This document shows, one piece after another, positions 17,294 to 26,520 of a stretch of 64,000 nt of DNA. The notes under the pieces were generated by a model. It did no database searches. It was not told the origin of the DNA and worked only from the letters and a program-made list of their open reading frames with translations. Both the position numbers and the translations under genes were made by a program. Source of the stretch: Acidovorax sp. SUPP3334 (lineage in GTDB: Bacteria; Pseudomonadota; Gammaproteobacteria; Burkholderiales; Burkholderiaceae_C); the NCBI RefSeq assembly GCF_030159055.1, contig NZ_BQXQ01000015.1, positions 51,044-115,043 of the forward strand, read 5' to 3'. Numbering within the stretch: the stretch's first letter is position 1; each line of letters starts with the position of its first letter.

Positions 17294-19039
17294 ATGCCGC
17301 ACAGCCTTTCACTCATCAACACCATCGCCGCGGCGCTGGGTCTGGCACTCGTGCTGGGCTTCATCGCCACCCGCATCCGCCTGCCGGCACTGGTGGGGTA
17401 TTTGCTGGCGGGTGTGGTGATCGGGCCGTTCACCCCCGGGTTCGTGGCCGATGGCGAGATGGCCAGCCAGCTGGCGGAGATCGGCGTGATGCTGCTGATG
17501 TTCGGGGTGGGCCTGCATTTTTCGCTCGGTGATCTGTTGGCGGTGCGCAAGATCGCGGTGCCCGGCGCCCTGGTGCAGATGGCGGTGGCAACGCTGCTGG
17601 GCATGGGCCTGGCCCTCTGGTGGGGGTGGGGGCTGGGTGGCGCGCTGGTGTTCGGGCTGGCGTTGTCGGTGGCCAGCACGGTGGTGCTGCTGCGGGCGCT
17701 GGAGACGCTGGGCATTCTCGATTCCTACACCGGGCGCATCGCGGTCGGTTGGCTGGTGGTGGAAGACCTCGCCATGGTCCTGGTCCTGGTCCTGCTGCCC
17801 CCGCTGGCGCAATGGCTGAACGGCACGGCGGGCGCCGGCAGCACCGCCGAACTCTGGAAAACGCTGGGCTGGACCATCGCGCAAGTGGGCGGCTTCGTGG
17901 CGCTCATGCTGGTGGTCGGGCGGCGGGTGTTCCCGTGGATTCTCTGGCAGGTGGCGCGTACCGGCTCGCGCGAGCTGTTCACGCTGTGCGTGGTCGCCGC
18001 GGCGGTCGGCATCGCCTTCGGCTCCGCCGCGCTCTTTGGCGTGTCGTTCGCACTGGGCGCCTTTTTTGCCGGCATGGTGATGCGCGAGTCCGAGTTCAGC
18101 CACCGCGCCGCGCAGGAATCGCTGCCGCTGCGCGATGCGTTCGCGGTGCTGTTCTTCGTGTCCGTGGGCATGCTGTTCAACCCCTGGGTGCTGGTGGAGC
18201 GGCCCTTTCAGGTGCTGGCGGTGGTGGCGATCATCATCCTGGGCAAGACGCTGGCCGCTGCGGCGCTGGTGCTGACCTTCCGCTACCCGCTGAACACGGC
18301 GCTCACGGTGTCCGCCAGCCTGGCGCAGATCGGCGAGTTCTCTTTCATCCTCGTGGGGCTGGGCGCTTCGCTGGGTCTGCTGCCGCCGGAAGGCGCCAGC
18401 CTGGTGCTGGCGGGCGCGCTCATTTCCATCGCCGTCAACCCGCTGCTCTTTCATGCCATCGCGCCGCTGCAGGCGTGGCTGCGCGCCCGTTCGGCCTTCG
18501 CGCGCCGGCTGGAGCAGCGCGACGATCCGCTGGCGGAACTGCCCTTGACCACCCATCGGCGCTACCTGGCGCGCCAGGTCGTGCTGGTGGGCTACGGCCG
18601 CGTGGGCCGGCGCATTGCTGCGGCCCTGTCGGAAAACGACATTCCCTTCGTGGTGGCCGAGCAGAACCGCGACCTCGTCGAAACGCTGCGCAACGGCGGC
18701 ATGGCCGCCGTGTACGGCGATGCGGTGGAGCCCGCAGTGCTGATCCAGGCGCATATCGCACGGGCGCACATGCTGGTGATCGCCACGCCCAATACCCTGG
18801 ATGTGCGCCAGATCATCGCCACGGCGCGCACGCTCAACCCCGACATCGAGACCGTGGTGCGCAGCCACAACGAGGCCGAGGCGCGGCTGCTGGAGCAGGA
18901 AGAGGGCGTGGCCAAAGTGTTCCTGGGCGAAGAGGCGCTGGCCGCCGCGATGACCTCGCATGTACTGGGCCGCGCCGGGGACCGTGAGGCAGAGGCGAGC
19001 GCCCCGGCTGCGCTGGATGAGCGGCCCGCCTCGGTGTGA
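17294..19039 (+). CDS. ybaL: YbaL-like monovalent cation:proton antiporter (CPA2) with RCK domain
   Basis: 581-residue inner-membrane protein. About 12 helices of the Na+/H+ exchanger type fill residues 8-400 (LPALVGYLLAGVVIGPFTPG, MFGVGLHFSLGDLLAVRKI), and VVEDLAMVLVLVLLPP carries the conserved acidic pair. A TrkA-N/RCK nucleotide-binding domain follows from about 420 (VLVGYGRVGRRIAAAL, DAVEPAVLIQAHIARA). The similarity to E. coli YbaL, a putative K+ efflux carrier, spans the N-terminal half closely. The ATG at 17294 is used. It is monocistronic and diverges from the tRNA-Arg gene. Confidence 0.92.
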   Translation: MPHSLSLINTIAAALGLALVLGFIATRIRLPALVGYLLAGVVIGPFTPGFVADGEMASQLAEIGVMLLMFGVGLHFSLGDLLAVRKIAVPGALVQMAVATLLGMGLALWWGWGLGGALVFGLALSVASTVVLLRALETLGILDSYTGRIAVGWLVVEDLAMVLVLVLLPPLAQWLNGTAGAGSTAELWKTLGWTIAQVGGFVALMLVVGRRVFPWILWQVARTGSRELFTLCVVAAAVGIAFGSAALFGVSFALGAFFAGMVMRESEFSHRAAQESLPLRDAFAVLFFVSVGMLFNPWVLVERPFQVLAVVAIIILGKTLAAAALVLTFRYPLNTALTVSASLAQIGEFSFILVGLGASLGLLPPEGASLVLAGALISIAVNPLLFHAIAPLQAWLRARSAFARRLEQRDDPLAELPLTTHRRYLARQVVLVGYGRVGRRIAAALSENDIPFVVAEQNRDLVETLRNGGMAAVYGDAVEPAVLIQAHIARAHMLVIATPNTLDVRQIIATARTLNPDIETVVRSHNEAEARLLEQEEGVAKVFLGEEALAAAMTSHVLGRAGDREAEASAPAALDERPASV

Positions 19040-19079
19040 GTCAAATACGGCCCCGCCGCATATTCCACTAAGGCATATA

Positions 19080-19096
19080 GCTATAAAATTTATAGC
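19080..19096. repeat. GCTAT-AAA-ATAGC dispersed motif, copy 1
   Basis: GCTATAAAATTTATAGC, a near-perfect AT-rich palindrome in otherwise GC-rich DNA, 40 bases after the antiporter stop. It is one of five related 17-base motifs in the window. Confidence 0.55.
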
Positions 19097-19291
19097 AATC
19101 GAATGGGCGGCTGCCCGACTGCTACCGCTTCTGGCGGATTGCCCTTGCTTGTCTTGTCGCCTGCTTGCGGGGGGCTAAGCAGGCAGCGATGGATCGGCGC
19201 TGGCTGGCATCGCGCCTTGTCCTTCTGAAGCGCGCTGAGCGCGCACCCTCGACGACCTGCGAGAGAGCGCGTCCCGTCGTCCGTCAGCCCG

Positions 19292-21184
19292 TCAGTCCGT
19301 CTCTTCGAACACCAGCGATGGCGTGGTCATGACCCGCGCCGTATCGCCCAGCCCCGTGATGAGGTGGTTGGCGAAGTAGCTGTTCTGCGTGTCGGGCTCC
19401 AGTGCCGCGACGGCGAGGTTCGCCAGGGGCTGGTTCATCGGCACGTAGTAGCTGCCGGCAGGCACATCGATGGCCGTGCGCACGGTGGTCACGCGAACGC
19501 GGGTGATGTCCTGCTGGCCTGCGATGGCGCCGCGCACGTCCTGGCGGGCGCCTTCCTCGCGGCTGGTTTCCTGGTAGCTGTCGCTCAGCAGCGAACCGGG
19601 CTCCGCCACCCGCATGACCTGGAGGCCGAGCAATTTCAGGCGCTCCACCGCCTCGCCCGCGGTGGGCGAGAGCCAGTAGCCGCAGGGCCGGGTGCGCGAC
19701 GACACGGTGCGCAGTTCCAGCGATGAGTTCCAGTCCACGCGCACCGTGCGGTCGGCACCGGTGGCGGGGTCCAGCATGACCAGATCGCGCTGGCCGGCCG
19801 TGGGGCCGGCTTCGATGGCGATCTGGCCGCGGCAGGCCTGCGCCGCGGTGTCGCGCACCACGAAAGACCGCACCTGCTCGAGGTTGCTGGCACGCTCGGC
19901 CGTGCTGCGCAGCGCGCTGGACAGCGCGGTGACCTGGGCGTGCACGCGGCGCTGGATGTCCAGCCGCCCGATGCCCACGCCCCGCGTCTCGATCAGCATG
20001 CTGACCGCGTTCTTGAGCCCGTTCACGTTGCGGCCGGTGTCAGGCTGCGTGCCGCCCATCGACACGCGGCGGTCCTGCGGATCGGTCGATGTCGTGTAGT
20101 ACCACTCGCTGGTGAGCCCCTGGCTTTGCAGCGCGGTCACCATGGGTGGGTGATACCACTCGCGCGCGGCCTTGGTGAGGAACTCGGGCACGTTGGCGGT
20201 GGTGGCGTACTGCAGCAGGGCGTCGTACTTCTGGATGGCGCCGAACTTCTCCAGGAACCGGCCCGCCACGGTGTATTCATGGGCGTCGAGCACCGCGATG
20301 GGGCGGTAGTCCCGCGTGAGCCGCGCCAGGGCCTGCGCTTCCGGGGTGTTGAGCAGCAGGTGGTCGCGGTTCATGTCCACGCCGTTGGCGGTGGCGCGGG
20401 TGCCGGCTTCGGCGCCGTCCGGATTGGCACGCGGCACGACGACGACGTTGATGCGGTCCAGCAGCGGCTCCAGCAGGCCTTGCGACAGTTCGCGGGCCAT
20501 TACCAGCAGCGCCTCGCCGCCGGCGGGTTCATCGCCGTGCTGCTGGCCGATCAGCAGCACCGTGGGCTTGCCGCTCGCGTCCAGGCTGGCGATGTCGGTG
20601 CCGGGCGCATGCGTGAGCACCAGCGCCTGCAGCGGCGTGCCGCGCTGTGACATGCCGAGGTCGAGCACCGCGGCCTTCGTCGCGCCTTGGGCCGCCGAGG
20701 CCAGCTGCTGCAGCCATTGGGAGGCTTCGGCGTTGGTGGTGAAGGCGCGGCGGCCTTCAGCCAGGCCGGGGGTTTCGTAGTGCACGGACGGCGCCGGAAA
20801 GCGGGCCGCCACGGCGGCGCTGTAGGGCAGGTCCGCCAGCGGGGCTGCGGCGCCAGTGGGCGCGGGTGGGGGCGCGGTGGGTTCCGCGCTGGGGATGATG
20901 GGGGTGGACGTGACGGGCGAGGTGACGACTTCGGCGCGCTGCGTGCCCAGCGGCGGCGGCACCACGCGAGCCGCCTGGGGGCGGGGCGCTGCCGGCACCG
21001 TGGCCTTGGGCGGCGCCGAGGAAGGCCATGGCGGCAGCGGAGTGCTGCCGCAGGCCGCCAGCAGGGCCGACGCCAGCACCGCGCTGCAGGTCCCCAGAAA
21101 GCGCGTCTTCGGAGGCTCTGCGCCGGCGATGCCGGCCGTGGGGGGCGAAGAAAGGGCGCGGCGTTGGATAAGGGGCTGTTTCAT
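19292..21184 (-). CDS. M14-family zinc carboxypeptidase, lipoprotein
   Basis: 630-residue peptidase of the M14 fold. A lipoprotein signal (SAVLASALLAACGSTPLPP, lipobox LLAAC) is followed by a Pro/Ala-rich linker to about residue 120. Zinc ligands are His and Glu in GQQHGDEPAGGEALL and the His in VLDAHEYTV; substrate-side residues are in NPDGAEAGTRATANGVDMNR. The frame is open 27 codons further upstream, but the signal peptide points to the ATG at 21184. It is probably anchored in the periplasm or outer membrane and trims peptides. It is separated from the next minus-strand gene by 167 bases with nothing recognisable. Confidence 0.88.
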   Translation of the reverse strand: MKQPLIQRRALSSPPTAGIAGAEPPKTRFLGTCSAVLASALLAACGSTPLPPWPSSAPPKATVPAAPRPQAARVVPPPLGTQRAEVVTSPVTSTPIIPSAEPTAPPPAPTGAAAPLADLPYSAAVAARFPAPSVHYETPGLAEGRRAFTTNAEASQWLQQLASAAQGATKAAVLDLGMSQRGTPLQALVLTHAPGTDIASLDASGKPTVLLIGQQHGDEPAGGEALLVMARELSQGLLEPLLDRINVVVVPRANPDGAEAGTRATANGVDMNRDHLLLNTPEAQALARLTRDYRPIAVLDAHEYTVAGRFLEKFGAIQKYDALLQYATTANVPEFLTKAAREWYHPPMVTALQSQGLTSEWYYTTSTDPQDRRVSMGGTQPDTGRNVNGLKNAVSMLIETRGVGIGRLDIQRRVHAQVTALSSALRSTAERASNLEQVRSFVVRDTAAQACRGQIAIEAGPTAGQRDLVMLDPATGADRTVRVDWNSSLELRTVSSRTRPCGYWLSPTAGEAVERLKLLGLQVMRVAEPGSLLSDSYQETSREEGARQDVRGAIAGQQDITRVRVTTVRTAIDVPAGSYYVPMNQPLANLAVAALEPDTQNSYFANHLITGLGDTARVMTTPSLVFEETD

Positions 21185-21351
21185 GGTCTGGGGGATCCGG
21201 CTGAGGGCCTTCAGTGACTGGCCGCGCGATGTTACCCGGCGTTGCAAGCCTTGCGTGTCGGTCAAAAGCGCTCCCGTGACGGGGTTGCGCGGTTTTTTCG
21301 CAGCGGGCGCGCTGTCGCGAACCGGCCGGCTTCAGCGCGGCGGCCGCCGGC

Positions 21352-22386
21352 TCAAGGAGCGGAGGGCGTCGGCAGGCGCAGCAAGGCGCGCACGAAGCCG
21401 TGGTCGGACCGGGACCGGTCGCGCCCCTCGTGCAGGTGGTCGTTGAAGTAATCGACGCGCCGCACGTCGCCGGTGTGGGCGCCGGACCGGGCGTTCGGCA
21501 CGAACTCTTCGCTGACGAGGATCTGGTCGAGCACCGCCGGCGTGCCCTGATGGATGTGGGAATAGGCCACATCCTTCTTCAGGGCGGCATCGCCCTGCAC
21601 GTCGTAGGCGTTGTACAGCGCCACATCGCGGGCCTTGCGGTCGTAGGCGACTTCGGTGGTGGCGCAGATGAGCTGCGTGGTCACGCTGTCGGGCGTGTCG
21701 TTGAAGTCGCCCATCACGACCAGCGGCACATCGGTGCGCTGCAGCAGATCGACCACGAGGCAGCGCAGGGCCGTCGCCTCCACGCCGCGCATGATGAGAG
21801 AGCGCAGCGACGCCAGGGCCGCCACCTTGCGGTCATCGCGGTCTTCGAGGGGCTGCCCGAGGGCATCGAGAAGAAACTTGGGACGCTTGGATTTCAGGTG
21901 CGCGGTGACCACGTTGACGATCTGGCCGTGCTTCATGCGCAAGGTCGCCAGCAGGGGCGGGCGCTCGAAACGGTGGTGCATGCCAAGGCCCGGCACCTCC
22001 ACCGCCAGCGCGGGTGGAAACTCTGCGATCGATTGCAGCGATTCGACGCGCAGCCGCGTCGCCAGGCCCACCCGGGGCGTGCCTTGGGCGCCGTGCGACG
22101 CCCCGCCGTTCTCGGCGCCCGGCACGCTCACGAAGTCGTACCGCAAGCCGCTGCGGCCGATGGCCGACTGGAGGGCCTGTTCGTCCCACACTTCCTGAAC
22201 GGCCAGGACGTCGGCGTTCAGGGTGCGGATGCGGCTGCCCAGCCAGTCGATCTTGCGCTCGAACTCGGCCTGGGTGTAGGCGTCCTGGTTGGGATAGAAC
22301 ACCCGCCCGGGCAGGGCGAGGTTCAGGGTGTTGCAGGTGGACACCTGCAAGGTGTCCATCGGCCGCACGGGATCGGCTGGGCGCAT
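21352..22386 (-). CDS. Endonuclease/exonuclease/phosphatase-family protein
   Basis: 344-residue DNase I-fold protein. Family motifs are an early STCNTLNLA strand, a metal-binding Glu in VLAVQEVWDEQAL, VTAHLKSKRPKF, the catalytic VVMGDFNDTPDS, and a final SDHGFVRALL with the active-site Asp-His. No signal peptide is visible, suggesting a cytosolic hydrolase of phosphodiesters or phosphomonoesters; the substrate is not evident. The ATG at 22386 is preceded by GAGGAA, favouring it over the ATG at 22359. It is followed after 167 bases by the M14 peptidase gene. Confidence 0.88.
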   Translation of the reverse strand: MRPADPVRPMDTLQVSTCNTLNLALPGRVFYPNQDAYTQAEFERKIDWLGSRIRTLNADVLAVQEVWDEQALQSAIGRSGLRYDFVSVPGAENGGASHGAQGTPRVGLATRLRVESLQSIAEFPPALAVEVPGLGMHHRFERPPLLATLRMKHGQIVNVVTAHLKSKRPKFLLDALGQPLEDRDDRKVAALASLRSLIMRGVEATALRCLVVDLLQRTDVPLVVMGDFNDTPDSVTTQLICATTEVAYDRKARDVALYNAYDVQGDAALKKDVAYSHIHQGTPAVLDQILVSEEFVPNARSGAHTGDVRRVDYFNDHLHEGRDRSRSDHGFVRALLRLPTPSAP

Positions 22387-22451
22387 GCGTTCCTCGTTCA
22401 GGAGAGGGCCGCCGCGGTGCCGCCGTGCTGCATCGTCAGGTGCTGATGGGC

Positions 22452-24314
22452 TCAGCGGCCGTAGCCGCCACCGCCACCACCGCTGCGGGGGCCGCCGCGC
22501 GAGCCGCCGCCGGAGTTGCCGCGGTTGCCACCACCACCACCGTAGCCGCCACCACCACCGCCGCCACCGCTGCGATAGCCGCCACCGCCACGGCGGCCGG
22601 AGCCTGCCATGCTGTCCACGCTGGTGCGCATCGGGTCTGGCTGTCCGCCGCCCGCACCGGCATGGCGAGGCGCGCCCAGATGGCCGCCCGTCTGTGTGCC
22701 CAGGTGCGCGTTTTCGCGGCGTGGCTGACCGTCGTCGAAGCGGTTTCCACCGCCACCGCCACCACCACCGCCGCCATTGCCACCGCCGTAGCCTCCACCG
22801 GCATTGCCGCCGCCGGGGCCGCGTCCGCCACGGCCGGCCGCCTGCGCGCCGGGACCACGGGGATTGCCGCCTGGGCCGCCTGCACGCGGGCCGTTGCCGC
22901 CGCGTCCGCGCGGGCCGCCGTTGCCGCCGCCTTCGCTGGCCGCAGAGCGGGCTCCGCCGCCTGCCGCACCACGGGCACCGCCACCACCGCCCGCAGGCTT
23001 GGCGCCGCGCTCGCCGCCACCCTGGGTGGCCTTGTTCGTGCGGATGCGGTCCATCATTTCGCTGCGGGCAGCCTTGGCGGCCGCCTGCATGACTTCACGG
23101 CTCGGGGGCTTGCCTGCGCCGCCCCAGATCGTCTGGCGGCCCATGGCGATGGGCTCGGCCTTTTCGCCGGGTTCGGGGCCGAAGCCTTCCAGGATCTGGA
23201 CCGGAATCTCCTGCTTCGTGAAGCGCTCGATGTCCATCATGAAGCCTTCTTCGTCCATGCAGACCAGGCTCACGGCCTGGCCGCTGGCGCCCGCGCGGCC
23301 GGTGCGGCCGATGCGGTGAACGTAGTCTTCCGACACGTTCGGGATTTCATAGTTGACGACGTGCGGCAGTTCGTCGATGTCGATGCCGCGGGCCGCGATG
23401 TCGGTGGCCACCAGCGCGCGGATGTCGCCGCTCTTGAAGCCGGCCAGGGCCTGCGTGCGGGCGCTCTGGCTCTTGTTGCCGTGCAGCGCCATCGCGTTCA
23501 CGCCGTTCTTGGTCAGGAATTCGGCCACGTTGTTGGCGCCGAACTTGGTGCGGGTGAACACCAGCACCTGACTCCAGTCGTGCTCCTGGATGATGTGCAG
23601 CAGCACTTGCTTTTTCTTGCCGCGGCCCACGGGGTGGATCACCTGGGTGATGCGCTGCACCGTGGTGTTGCGCGGCGTGACCTGGATGCTCTGCGGGTTC
23701 TTGAGCAGCGTGTTGGCCAGTTCGCGGATTTCGTCGCTGAACGTGGCCGAGAACAGCAGGCTCTGCTTGTCCTTGGGGACCAGGGCGAGGATCTTCTTCA
23801 CATCGTGGATGAAGCCCATGTCCAGCATGCGGTCGGCTTCATCGAGCACGAGGATTTCGACCGTGGACAGGTCCAGGAAGCCCTGTTGCTGCAGATCCAG
23901 CAAACGGCCTGGCGTGGCGACCAGCACGTCCACGCCGCGCTTGATGCGGTCGATCTGCGGGTTCATGCCCACGCCGCCGAAGACGACGGTGGAGGAGATG
24001 TCCACGTATTTGCCGTATTCGCGCACCGACTCTTCGACCTGGGCGGCCAATTCGCGCGTGGGGGTGAGCACCAGGGCGCGCACGCCCTTGCCACCGAATT
24101 TGCTCTTGGGAGCGGTGCCCTGCGACAGGCGGTGCAGCATGGGCAGGGTGAAAGCGGCAGTCTTGCCGGTGCCGGTCTGTGCGCCGGCGAGCAGATCGTG
24201 GCCCTCGAGCACGGCGGGGATGGCCTGTGCCTGGATGGGTGTCGGGGTTTCGTAACCCTGTTCGTGCACGGCCTTCAGAATGGCTGGGGCCAGATTCAGT
24301 TCGTCAAAGTTCAT
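22452..24314 (-). CDS. rhlE: DEAD-box ATP-dependent RNA helicase RhlE
   Basis: 620-residue RNA helicase acting in ribosome assembly and RNA turnover. All motifs are present: Q motif [14 protein letters not shown], motif [10 protein letters not shown], Ia PTRELAAQ, Ib [40 protein letters not shown] and [12 protein letters not shown]. The core ends near residue 370. The last 200 or so residues are a low-complexity Gly/Arg/Asn tail rich in GGG and RGG-like stretches, probably an RNA-binding disordered region and longer than usual for the family. It is divergent from ettA across 493 bases. Confidence 0.96.
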   Translation of the reverse strand: MNFDELNLAPAILKAVHEQGYETPTPIQAQAIPAVLEGHDLLAGAQTGTGKTAAFTLPMLHRLSQGTAPKSKFGGKGVRALVLTPTRELAAQVEESVREYGKYVDISSTVVFGGVGMNPQIDRIKRGVDVLVATPGRLLDLQQQGFLDLSTVEILVLDEADRMLDMGFIHDVKKILALVPKDKQSLLFSATFSDEIRELANTLLKNPQSIQVTPRNTTVQRITQVIHPVGRGKKKQVLLHIIQEHDWSQVLVFTRTKFGANNVAEFLTKNGVNAMALHGNKSQSARTQALAGFKSGDIRALVATDIAARGIDIDELPHVVNYEIPNVSEDYVHRIGRTGRAGASGQAVSLVCMDEEGFMMDIERFTKQEIPVQILEGFGPEPGEKAEPIAMGRQTIWGGAGKPPSREVMQAAAKAARSEMMDRIRTNKATQGGGERGAKPAGGGGGARGAAGGGARSAASEGGGNGGPRGRGGNGPRAGGPGGNPRGPGAQAAGRGGRGPGGGNAGGGYGGGNGGGGGGGGGGNRFDDGQPRRENAHLGTQTGGHLGAPRHAGAGGGQPDPMRTSVDSMAGSGRRGGGGYRSGGGGGGGGYGGGGGNRGNSGGGSRGGPRSGGGGGGYGR

Positions 24315-24807
24315 TCAAGGAAACGCCCTGTCCGGGCGCTGGGGGCATCGGCCTGTCGCAAGACCCATGTCGGGGTTGCGGCCAGTCAAGGCAGATGGGA
24401 TTCACGAATGGGAGCCAGAACACCGCTTGGCGGCTTCCTCGTCCCCAGCAGGTTGCTGAGGCCACCGATCACTGGAGCCGGTGGCTGGGCGCTATTGTGG
24501 CACGAGAAGCCCGCGGGCGGTCCATGGCTTTACACGGCGCGCGCATGGCCGGCCATGCGCCGGCCCGGCCCAGAGACTTAGTAAGAGCCCGCAAAGGCCC
24601 GAAAGGCGCGTTCGTCCTCGCCGGGTGCCTGCGGCCAGGGCGTGCAGAATGCCGGCAGAACTGTCTTACGGGCACCGCGTTGCGGGGTTGCCGCAGGCTG
24701 CGGGACCAAAGCATCCGATAATCTCTCCGAACGCGCCTGTCCGGCTGGCCTCCCCGGCCGCTTTTGCATCTCCGGCAGCGCAGCCCCCATCTAAGGAAAG
24801 AAAGCCA
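24315..24807. other. Divergent intergenic region between rhlE and ettA
   Basis: 493 bases without a supported gene. A GATAAT hexamer at 24717-24722 could be the -10 box of ettA, but no good -35 is correctly spaced. RhlE genes often have long cold-responsive leaders; nothing here proves that. Confidence 0.4.
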
Positions 24808-26469
24808 ATGGCCCAATACGTGTATTCGATGAACCGCGTCAGCAAGACCGTGCCGCCGAAGCGGCAGATCTTGAAGGACATCTCTCTCTCGTTCTTTCCC
24901 GGCGCCAAGATCGGCGTGCTCGGCCTGAACGGTTCGGGCAAATCAACGCTGCTGAAGATCATGGCGGGCGTGGACAAGGAAATCGAAGGCGAAGCCATTC
25001 CCATGCCGGGCCTGACGATCGGCTACCTGGAGCAGGAACCCAAGCTCAACCCCGAGCACACCGTGCGCGAGAGCGTGGAAGAGTCGATGGGCGCGGTCTT
25101 CGCGGCCAAGGCCCGCCTGGAAGAGGTCTATGTGGCCTACGGCGCCGAAGACGCCGACTTCGACGCGCTGGCGGCCGAGCAGGCCGAGCTGGAGGCGATC
25201 ATCGCCACGGCCGGCACCGATTCTGAGCACCAGCTGGAAATCGCCGCCGACGCGCTGCGCCTGCCGGCCTGGGACGCCAAGATCGGCCTGCTGTCCGGTG
25301 GTGAAAAGCGCCGCGTGGCGCTGTGCCGCCTGCTGCTGTCCAAGCCCGACATGCTGCTGCTGGACGAGCCCACCAACCACTTGGACGCTGAATCGGTCGA
25401 GTGGCTGGAAGTGTTCCTCAAGCGCTTCTCGGGCACCGTGGTGGCCATCACCCATGATCGCTACTTCCTCGACAACGCCGCCGAATGGATTCTGGAACTG
25501 GACCGCGGCCGCGGCATTCCATGGAAGGGCAACTACAGCACCTGGCTGGAACAAAAGGGCGACCGCCTGGCGCAGGAGCAAAAGAGCGAAGAAGCCCACG
25601 CCAAGGCCCTGAAGAAGGAACTGGAATGGTCGCGCCAGAACCCCAAGGCCCGCCAGGCCAAGAGCAAGTCGCGCCTGGCGCGCTTCGAAGAGCTGAGCGA
25701 TTTCGAATACCAGCGCCGCAACGAAACGCAGGAGATCTTCATCCCCGTGGCCGAGCGCCTGGGCCAGCAGGTGTTTGAATTCCACAACGTCAGCAAGTCC
25801 TTTGGCGACCGCGTGCTGATCGACAACCTGAGCTTCAACATCCCACCGGGCGCCATCGTCGGCATCATCGGCCCGAACGGCGCCGGCAAGTCCACGCTGT
25901 TCAAGCTGTTGGCGGGCCGTGAGAAGCCGGACAGCGGCGAAGTGGTGGTGGGCCAGACCGTCAAGATGGCGTTCGTGGACCAGCACCGCGACGTGCTGGA
26001 AAACGAAAAGACCGTGTGGGAAGACATTTCCGGCGGCCTCGACATCCTGAACGTCGGCAAATTCCAGATGGCCAGCCGTGCTTATGCGGGCCGTTTCAAC
26101 TTCAACGGCTCCGACCAGCAAAAGAAGGTGGGCAGCCTCTCGGGTGGCGAGCGCGGGCGTCTGCACCTGGCCAAGACGCTGATTGCCGGCGGCAACGTGC
26201 TGCTGCTCGATGAACCCTCGAACGATCTGGACGTGGAAACCCTGCGGGCGCTGGAAGACGCGCTGCTGGAATACGCCGGCACCGTGCTGGTGATCAGCCA
26301 TGACCGCTGGTTCCTGGACCGCATCGCCACCCACATCCTGGCCGCCGAAGGCGACAGCCAGTGGGTCTTCTTTGACGGAAACTATCAAGAGTACGAAGCC
26401 GACAAGAAAAAACGGCTGGGCGAAGAAGGCGCGAAACCCAAGCGCATGCGTTACAAGGCACTCAAGTAA
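24808..26469 (+). CDS. ettA: Energy-dependent translational throttle protein EttA (ABC-F)
   Basis: 553-residue soluble ABC-F ATPase, against about 555 in E. coli. Two ABC cassettes are joined by a charged linker. First cassette: Walker A LGLNGSGKST, signature LLSGGEKRRV, Walker B LLLDEPTNHLD. Second: IGPNGAGKST, SLSGGERGRL and LLLDEPSNDLD. An arm insertion lies in the first cassette. It binds the ribosomal E site and gates early elongation according to ATP level. AAGGAAAG precedes the ATG at 24808; the frame is open far upstream but without homology. Confidence 0.97.
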   Translation: MAQYVYSMNRVSKTVPPKRQILKDISLSFFPGAKIGVLGLNGSGKSTLLKIMAGVDKEIEGEAIPMPGLTIGYLEQEPKLNPEHTVRESVEESMGAVFAAKARLEEVYVAYGAEDADFDALAAEQAELEAIIATAGTDSEHQLEIAADALRLPAWDAKIGLLSGGEKRRVALCRLLLSKPDMLLLDEPTNHLDAESVEWLEVFLKRFSGTVVAITHDRYFLDNAAEWILELDRGRGIPWKGNYSTWLEQKGDRLAQEQKSEEAHAKALKKELEWSRQNPKARQAKSKSRLARFEELSDFEYQRRNETQEIFIPVAERLGQQVFEFHNVSKSFGDRVLIDNLSFNIPPGAIVGIIGPNGAGKSTLFKLLAGREKPDSGEVVVGQTVKMAFVDQHRDVLENEKTVWEDISGGLDILNVGKFQMASRAYAGRFNFNGSDQQKKVGSLSGGERGRLHLAKTLIAGGNVLLLDEPSNDLDVETLRALEDALLEYAGTVLVISHDRWFLDRIATHILAAEGDSQWVFFDGNYQEYEADKKKRLGEEGAKPKRMRYKALK

Positions 26470-26520
26470 GCAACAACCCGTTAGGATTGCCGCTGCAGCT
26501 GTTTTTTTCGCCCGCCCAAC

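Noticed and set aside
22014..24581. 855-codon open frame antisense to rhlE
   Set aside because: Low-complexity Ala/Thr then His/Val-rich translation typical of reversed GC-rich coding DNA; rhlE is clearly the gene.
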